NCBI GenBank assembly: GCA_020881915.1
Contig: JAJFPB010000011.1
Span: 1,922,001 to 1,986,000, forward strand
Reading direction: 5' to 3'
Source: Paramyrothecium sp. XJ0827
Taxonomy: Eukaryota; Ascomycota; Sordariomycetes; Hypocreales; Stachybotryaceae
Length of the DNA: 64,000 bases
Of the stretch, positions 57,701 through 64,000 are shown piece after piece. The notes beneath the pieces were generated by a model that made no database searches, was not told where the DNA came from, and saw nothing but the letters and a program-made list of their open reading frames with translations. Within the stretch, counting starts at the first letter, position 1; the number at the start of each line of letters is the position of its first letter. The position numbers and the translations under genes are program-made.

Positions 57701-57867
57701 CAGTGGGAGCCTTGTCCTATCCAAGACAATATTCCCCACGAGCCCGGGACGGCATCGATATTTCCAGTAACACTCTTTCCTCTTTTCACCCACGAAGGTG
57801 TTTTAAGGTTTTAATGAGGTTGCTGAGAACTGGTAGACTGAGTACCACCGCCTTGCTCGAGTGGGAG

Positions 57868-57978
57868 TGTTGGAGGTCACGTGTGTGGACGATCAAGTCT
57901 GTGGCAAACTGTATATAAGCGGTGACTCTTCCACCTCTCATTGTGTAATAAGTAACCTGCAATCTTTCCATTTCAACA
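57868..57978 (+). repeat. Copia 3' LTR, 111 bp
   Basis: Identical to the LTR at 21041-21151 (as reverse complement). Followed by GACAT (57979-57983), the inverted form of the ATGTC beside the other LTR. Confidence 0.95.
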
Positions 57979-58202
57979 GACATCTGGGAGGCGGCTGAGA
58001 ATGATGGAAAAGAGCAGCAGGAATTGTATTCAGCTTGATAATTAGGAATTCATTGCAGTTCTGAATCTCGGGATTCTGAAACCCGCCAGCCTCAAAACTC
58101 GAAATGCAGTTGTGGAGTTGTGCCAAATTGGGGGCTGACATAATCCGCACGCCTACACGTGCAGAAGTGGAGAGGCGCCTAGGCGTGTCCCTATGGGGCC
58201 CC
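57979..58202 (+). mobile_element. MULE end, the partner half of 21152-23814
   Basis: From the Copia insertion point to GGGGCCCC (58195-58202), with the ~101-bp TIR. It corresponds base by base to 53901-54125 in reverse. Flanked by AATGATCAG (58203-58211), the inverse of the CTGATCATT that flanks the other end at 23815-23823. Confidence 0.9.
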
Positions 58203-58211
58203 AATGATCAG

Positions 58212-60486
58212 GCATCCTCCGATCCACCTGGTCAGTATTCAATACCTGGGGATCTGAATTAGATTCGAGGTCGTCGAATTCGCTTAACTAATGCTCAAGA
58301 CAAAGGCCATTAAAACACTCATGCGCAAATCGTTTCTTGTGAGATGCCGGGGAGGGATCAAATTGAGCCCTAAGCTGAAGACTCCAGATGCATTCAGCGT
58401 CAGAGCAGAGCATATCATACGGTCGCCCATTCCGTTGTCAAGAGAGCGGAACAGCGTTGGGGTACTTGGAAACGGCGTGGAGTTGCGGGCGTATCTCCAC
58501 CTCGCAATCTGAAATCATGTTGATCTCCACCGCAAAGACAGAACGAGGCTGAAGCCAGGACGTCATGAATGGCCGCATACACGACCGTTTCATTGCCTTA
58601 CCCACAATTGCCGTGGCAGACGAAGTCACCTAATCGACTGCTAACCCTATTCGTCTCATCTCCCGTTCCTTCCAGCTCATGCGATCCATCTTGGTTGGTC
58701 GCGAGCATGCGGGATGTCATCTCATGCCGAGTTCGCACCATCCGTCAAGATCCACGAAAACTCCACCCAGCCACGAATTTCTTAGAATGACGCTAGCCGC
58801 GGACGCCGGATGCAATAAACTAATCATCGCAAGCGCCGGAAGCCATCCGCGCCGGAGCCGACCGCGCCGGTTAAGGCGCTAATGTATGAAAACAACGACG
58901 AGCGATTTGTTGTCATTTGCCTCCCACCTACTTGGCAAGGGTGAAGTGTCTAGTGCCAACGGTGAATTGCCTTCTTCACCCAGGTCCTTGCAGTAGTGCC
59001 TTCGGGATTCCACTTTCAACAGGGGAGTCGCGTATTACATGCATCATGTGATATCCCGTTTATCGACAAGGGGACCTCGAAGCTAGGAGGTGATCTATCT
59101 TTATCCTCTGAACATGATTCATTGTTACTCATCGCCACACTGCCCGTGATGTTGATAGCGTGCTAACTGCTGGCTCCATATGGTCGTGCATGACTCGACG
59201 TTCGATGTGCTCCCCCAACCAAGGCAGGAAGTGGCTGCTCCTGGACTTCTACCTCGTATCCCCTACCCACCCGGTGCGTATTCCGCGGCTGGCCAATTTA
59301 CGATCGAGCCCTAGCTTTTCCTTGGGGCTAGTGAAGCTAGTAAGCACGGGAGTTGCCTTCGCGGAGCTGACGCTAGTCGTGCTTAAGCATGGCGTGCCCC
59401 GTAAATTGTTGTTGACGATCAAGAACGTGGGTTTGCGCGTAGCTGCCAAATGCTCTACGCTCCTTGATTTAGTTTTGGCATGGAATCCTCTGACAAAGAA
59501 ACTCATCGATGAAGGATGAGATGATCACCCTCACCAAGCCGCCTAGCTTTCTGGACAACGAGGTAAAAGGCGGGCTGCGCAGGGATGGAGCAACGTGGCT
59601 TGGCTTATCCTAGGTCGAATTTCAGATGCCTGAGCTGTCGTTTCGGCTGGGGCAAAGTTCGGAGAAATTCACCGGCGAAGGCGATATAACAGTTTAACCG
59701 CCAGATCTTGACTGCTGGTCCCGGGCGACGAACATCCTCGTCGAGAGCATTACCTCACGCCTGTCGGTTCTTTGGCACATTCCTATCCCTCAGGATGTCA
59801 TCCGTCTACGCCGAGCAAGGCGAGCAGAGGCAGCTAACCCCCTTCGATCCCAAGGGCTCGGTCCTTGCTCCTATGGCAGTGAATCCGACCCGTCACGCTT
59901 TTCCAAGCTCATTTCCTGTGGCCAGCTCATCTGAACGGCTTCTGGGACCCGACAGCGTCCAAACAAATCGATCCGGTAATACAATATTAACCAATAAGCG
60001 CGACGTCCGGGTTGTACTGCATTCTTAACCGCATGCTGTGCCGGACATGATCTGTAGTCCGCAATCTCACATTACGCCCACCAACAGCGCACATGGTTTG
60101 CGTTAGTTGGTCGATAAAAATTGGCAAAAACGTCGCCAGCTCAATCTATAACCTTATTGTTCTACTCTTTTGCCATGCTTATAGTACGCGTCATTGACCT
60201 TTACGTAAAGTTCTTGAGAGGGTAGCACTCCATCGTTGACGCCGGGTTGCCTCTATTCAATCTTCTCAGCTACAGTAGGCCATGCGAGATACGAATGCGA
60301 TTCATACTTTTCGCCTTGGCCTCTTGTAGAGCTATGTTGTCCCTTAACAAAGTTATCACTCGCGTTTATGCCTATTTAATCAATATGGGAACCATGACAC
60401 TACAAATCTCTAAACAAGATAGAGGTCTCTCACACCATTAAGTTGTGTAGTACTATATGCAGTGGAAGTATCATTCGGCCATTATC
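58212..60486. other. Long stretch without identifiable genes
   Basis: Frames at 59160-59519 (+; FAELTLVVLKHGVPRKLLLT) and 59708-60028 (+; SSVYAEQGEQRQLTPFDP) have some gene-like texture but no recognised domain or gene model. The former could be a decayed transposon or host gene. Confidence 0.35.
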
Positions 60487-62089
60487 TTACGCGATAATAT
60501 ATCTCTCCGGACTAATGAATTTACCCCTATTACACTCATCTAACCAACTATCATGCACCAGTGGCTTGCCGTGCTGTTTTGCGTACCGAATTAGGTCTGT
60601 GTCCTCATTTACGTCGGAACAGACAACATGTGTAGGATTGTGCCTGGAGTATCGTAAACCTCGGTTTTTACAGTTCTTGAGAATCTGTTCGAATTTTTCG
60701 TCCAAGTAATTGCTGCCTAACGCAATTCGAATGCCGTATGTATTGGGCGAAGGCTCGATCCTTGCATTCAGATTTTGCGAGAGTGCAGTGTGGTAGTTCT
60801 GACGCATACCAGCGGCTATAGCGTGTTGTTCAATTTGTCGAGGAGTTGTACACTCCTGGTGTGGCACTGCCACTGGTGGCGGTCTGTGTACATCCACTCA
60901 TGGTAAGAAGTATTCACGGTCACAACAACGAGATAGACTGAGTTCTCTTCGATTGCGGGAATCATTCTACTGTTTGGACTCTCCAAGGCATGTAGGTTCC
61001 AGTAGCGCATCTCTAAGTCCCTTGAAAACTTTGCTGCCTTCTGATCGATTGTCGCTTGTCCTTCGTGTAACTCTGTTAAGCCGACCCCAGTTCGTTTTGA
61101 AAAGGCCACGGTAACCTCCAGTGACTTATCCTGAATTAAATGTCTGAGAAACGAGTGTACTGAAGACCCCTCAGGGAGGAGAAAACGAACAAATGGGCGG
61201 CTCCGTATGCCTAGCTGAGGTACTTTCTTGTAATCCATAATCACAAACCCATAGGACTGAAGAACCAGTGCTTCAAGCTAGTCCTTGTATGGAAGGCTCG
61301 CAAAGTCACCTGCAGTATCGTCACGCCATGGTGATTGGCATGGTAATCCCTTGTGGCTTCTCTTCATTAACTCCTCGTTATGAATAATCAAGCTGCGCCA
61401 GGTCTTGCATAACCCCCAAGATATGCCCTTTGATTTCTCGAAAAGTCTATCCCCGTATCGCAGGCAGAAAAACTCATGTTTCGTCAATCCCGCCTCATTG
61501 GCGCACTCGATTACCCTATCCAAAAGGTAGTTCCTGTTGCAAAATCCTAGAAACTCCTCGTCGTCCGTAGAAATGAATGTCTTACTGGACATTTTCGACT
61601 CCAATCTCATCCATCCCGGCCTATCTTGTTGTAGCCAATCGGAAGCTTGGTCGAATAATTTTTATCTCTTTCGGCCCACGAACGTGCGTGTAGATGGTTT
61701 TTCCATTGTGCCAATGGCACATTTTCATCTTGTTTCATGTACATCCCATAGACAAAATTCTCTGGCGCCAGAAGGTCCTTCAAACCTTCCTCAAATACAT
61801 GAGATTCCTTTGAATTTTTCTTGCGCTCAAACATGAACTCAAGGAAGGGACGAAAGCGTACCTTCTCGGAGTCTGAAGTGCAGGCTCCAAGAGGAGTGTA
61901 GTTTATAATGAAAAGTCCATAAGATTGAACCTCCAGGAGCTTGTTGAAGTCTCCTTTGCGGAGGGTTTCAATATTATCAAGCGCATCGATCTTGCCGCCA
62001 TGGTTGTTCTCATGCCTTCTCCGCAGGTATTCTGTATTTGCTCCTAGTAACTCTTGCCAGTTTGCACAATCTGTCCAATCCTCAAACAT
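60487..62089 (-). pseudogene. BRCT-domain gene, broken
   Basis: The minus strand from 62089 reads an unrecognised N-terminal region (EYLRRRHENNHGG, LLEVQSYGLFIINYTPLG). Next is a second region with the similar word LQSYGFVIMDYKKVPQLGI (61255), suggesting an internal duplication. The C-terminus is a clear BRCT domain: YGIRIALGSNYLDEKFEQIL, THVVCSDVNEDTDLIRYAKQ, and HDSWLDEC with its conserved Trp. Breaks: a frame change near 61610, TAG at 61278-61280 inside an otherwise continuous frame (CAG would fit), and a frame change near 60895. BRCT domains bind phosphopeptides in DNA-damage proteins; the full protein's family is not recognised. Confidence 0.65.
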
Positions 62090-64000
62090 TTCGGATAGAT
62101 ACTAAGACATAAGAGTATCGGGTTCGCGAAACATATAGCGGATTATAAATAATTCTACCCGAGTCGTGCTCTGATCTTCCATTGACGTATTTGCAACTGA
62201 CGTCCGGACGTTGAGGGGCCGTTATAGCAGGGCGGGTGCAATGAGCGTCAGGATATCATAATATCTTGTGCAACACTCCACTTTTGCGCATCAGATAGCC
62301 TAACGGCTACTGTACCTGACAAGTAAGAATAGGAGGAGCAGGCTCTGTCAACTACACACCTTGATCTTCATGGCGCAGTGAATTTTGTGCCTTGCCAAAA
62401 ATTGTGTACCGCGTAGAGTGGAAGCCTAGTAATGCATACTTCATGCACTCACATAGCTCTATTATCAAGTACTGTGCTTGTTTACATTGGCCCTCCGGCC
62501 GGCTAATCCTGTTTCTTTACAACTAGAGATCCTCCTTAGAAACGAGACGATGTGTATAGTACGAGGCGTTCTAGATAATGTGTAAATTAAAATTTTATAT
62601 TATGCCTAGCCTATAACTATCATTCCTTAAACCTCTACGTGTTGGGGCCTTAATTCTCATGCCCGCGATTTGTCCTGGCCGATTGTGCGATGCATTACTA
62701 AAGCTTTTCAGACTTGGCTCTGTTGGAGAAACCACCTTGTTTGAAGGCCTCTACATATACAATTATCATCGACCCAAGATTGGATATAGTGCGATGATAC
62801 CTCTGTCCCAGTACGACCGTATAAAAGTGCGGCATATTCTAACGGTCTTGGCCTTGGAATACAGCATGTCAGGGAAGCGCCAACTATCTTATAGTTGATC
62901 CTGCTACGTATTCTACACTCCAACCACAAGAGAAAACCTATCCAATAATAAAACCGTCTTGGACCTCGTTTTTTTACATCACCCACTAACTCGCCGCCTT
63001 GATTCTATTTAGCATCGATAAATGTCCTAACCTCTGGTATACGCGTTACCGCTGTACTCTCGGAGGGTCATCATGTATTTTACTTGACCTATGATGTGAT
63101 TCTGGATGAATAGAAAGGGCCAAAAATGAGGGCTTGGAGCAAATAATAGTCAGTCCTTCCACAATAGATTCTTCCAATCAGGTTGGAATATTGATAAAAA
63201 GACGTTTAGCGCTGCATTAATCTTATATTTAGCGCGCCATTTGCTATTTGCAAATTGTTCGGGCCAAAATAGCTCCCACCAGCTCGAAAAGAATGCTGTG
63301 CAATAGAGAGCATTGATGCCTGCACTCGACCGTACCTCGACTGCACAAGAATATAAAAGTACAATCTTCTCCTTGATCACCATGCTGGCCCTTAAGTTAA
63401 GGCTTGGTATATCTCAAGAATGGTCAGAATCCGTACAGTCACGCTGAGGCGAAAGGTCCACCGAGCTATATTTTATCTACAGTTGAAGCTCAGGAGATGG
63501 CTAGACCTGTCCAATCAACATCAAAACATTTCTCGGACCAGGCCTGCGTACGTATCAGCAAGACTATAATGCGCTCTACTCATCCAACTTTGAGTATAGT
63601 TTGCGGCTTCAAGGATCAGGGTGGGACTTGAGCCTATCGCTCCAAACATGACATTTGGGTGCGGAGAGAGAACGGACGAGCTATGAGGACTATGAAGGTG
63701 AAGCAAGTTGGATTGATCGAGAGGAGGCAGGCATCGCGTGGGTTTTTTTTTTTCTCTTCATATTCACTAAAGGCGATGCCACGGCATAGTAGGAGTCACG
63801 CCGAATCAAGTTCAGTTAGAGGACAGAGACCCCTAAAGCCGTAAATTGAGAAAATGTCTGCTCGTGGTACCGGTAATGCTCGGTTCACGGGCCTTGCGGT
63901 GCGATATTTCCCCCCCTGATTCTCATCCGACCCACCTGACAATGTGATGCAGCGCGCCAAACTGATGTGACTTCTCAAAGCCGGTGCTGCGTGACTTCCT
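62090..64000. other. No identifiable gene to the right edge
   Basis: AT-rich, with short frames only (for example 62659-62898). A run of T lies near 63744. No repeat or RNA gene recognised. Confidence 0.45.

Larger units (their letters stand above)
56023..57978 (+). mobile_element. Copia 3' part: pol end, 3' UTR with tandem repeats, polypurine tract, 3' LTR
   Basis: 56023-57045 repeats 16601-17623 in inverted orientation: YVDDLLI, SITRNRRQRILSLSQEGYIE, RNase H, ending VVGPDE and a stop at about 57034. Frameshifts occur near 56090 and 56840. An ~820-bp 3' UTR follows, then the purine-rich GTGGGAG (57861-57867) and the LTR. This supplies the end missing from the Copia at 16601-21151. Confidence 0.9.

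Noticed and set aside
53901..58202. A single 4.3-kb MULE with long (about 220-bp) inverted termini
   Set aside because: Both ends are the same side of the element and only the right one has the Copia at ATGTC. The flanks differ (GGTTGCTCA vs AATGATCAG), while the right end's flank matches the MULE end at 23.8 kb. They belong to two different insertions.
58105..58202. A rho-type or pol II terminator from the GGGGCCCC palindrome
   Set aside because: The palindrome is the MULE terminus, repeated at three places with the same flanking TIR.

Overview
This window comes from a filamentous ascomycete (Pezizomycotina, probably Sordariomycetes; the class is inference). The signs are short 50-72 bp introns with GTRNGT donors and CTAAC-like branch points, a HET-domain gene, an Alt a 1 (AA1-like) secreted protein, a PMC1-type calcium pump and a fungal transposon set (Tad-type LINE, Copia, MULE, hAT, pogo/Fot1, piggyBac). 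No rRNA, CRISPR array or prokaryotic feature was seen. It reads as a transposon-rich accessory island with a few intact host genes among many broken ones.

Layout. 0-4 kb: an edge fragment of a hAT transposase, a CTTGA repeat and an intact HET gene. 4-11 kb: unidentified broken genes, a decayed N-terminal part of a probable hybrid histidine kinase, a piggyBac wreck and a MULE tail. 11.4-13.9 kb: a large intact ORF combining an E/R-rich coiled coil, a PD-(D/E)XK-like nuclease module and a kinase-like domain. 14.5-23.8 kb: LINE 5' part, Copia, MULE. 24.7-30.7 kb: a broken patatin-type gene, a broken copy and an intact copy of a secreted alpha/beta-hydrolase (TAP-like peptidase) gene. 31-35.8 kb: a dead hAT and a complete pogo-like element with TIRs and TA duplication. 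37-47 kb: a PMC1-like Ca2+-ATPase with two frame breaks, a piggyBac remnant, a broken SET-domain gene, an EgtD-like methyltransferase fragment and an intact membrane protein gene. 49-53 kb: AA1-like secreted protein, RING-H2 membrane protein, bHLH factor. 53.3-58.2 kb: LINE 3' end, MULE end, hAT, Copia end, MULE end. 58.2-64 kb: mostly featureless, with a broken BRCT-domain gene.

The strongest structural result is that 17.6-56.0 kb appears to be one large inversion. The MULE end at 23.8 kb and the MULE end at 58.2 kb carry the same 9-bp target duplication in inverted orientation. The two 111-bp Copia LTRs (21.0 and 57.9 kb) are identical and carry the same 5-bp duplication ATGTC, also inverted. 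The two Copia pol copies (16601-17623 and 56023-57045) form a 1-kb inverted repeat exactly where a crossover is needed. Undoing the inversion restores one MULE with one complete nested Copia, and puts the two LINE pieces (14.5-16.6 and 53.5-53.9 kb) in the same orientation.

The most interesting gene is the coiled-coil/nuclease/kinase protein at 11429-13888. It resembles the modular nuclease-kinase conflict proteins of fungi. Together with HET and patatin genes (both used in fungal self/non-self recognition and cell death), it suggests an island enriched for biological-conflict functions.
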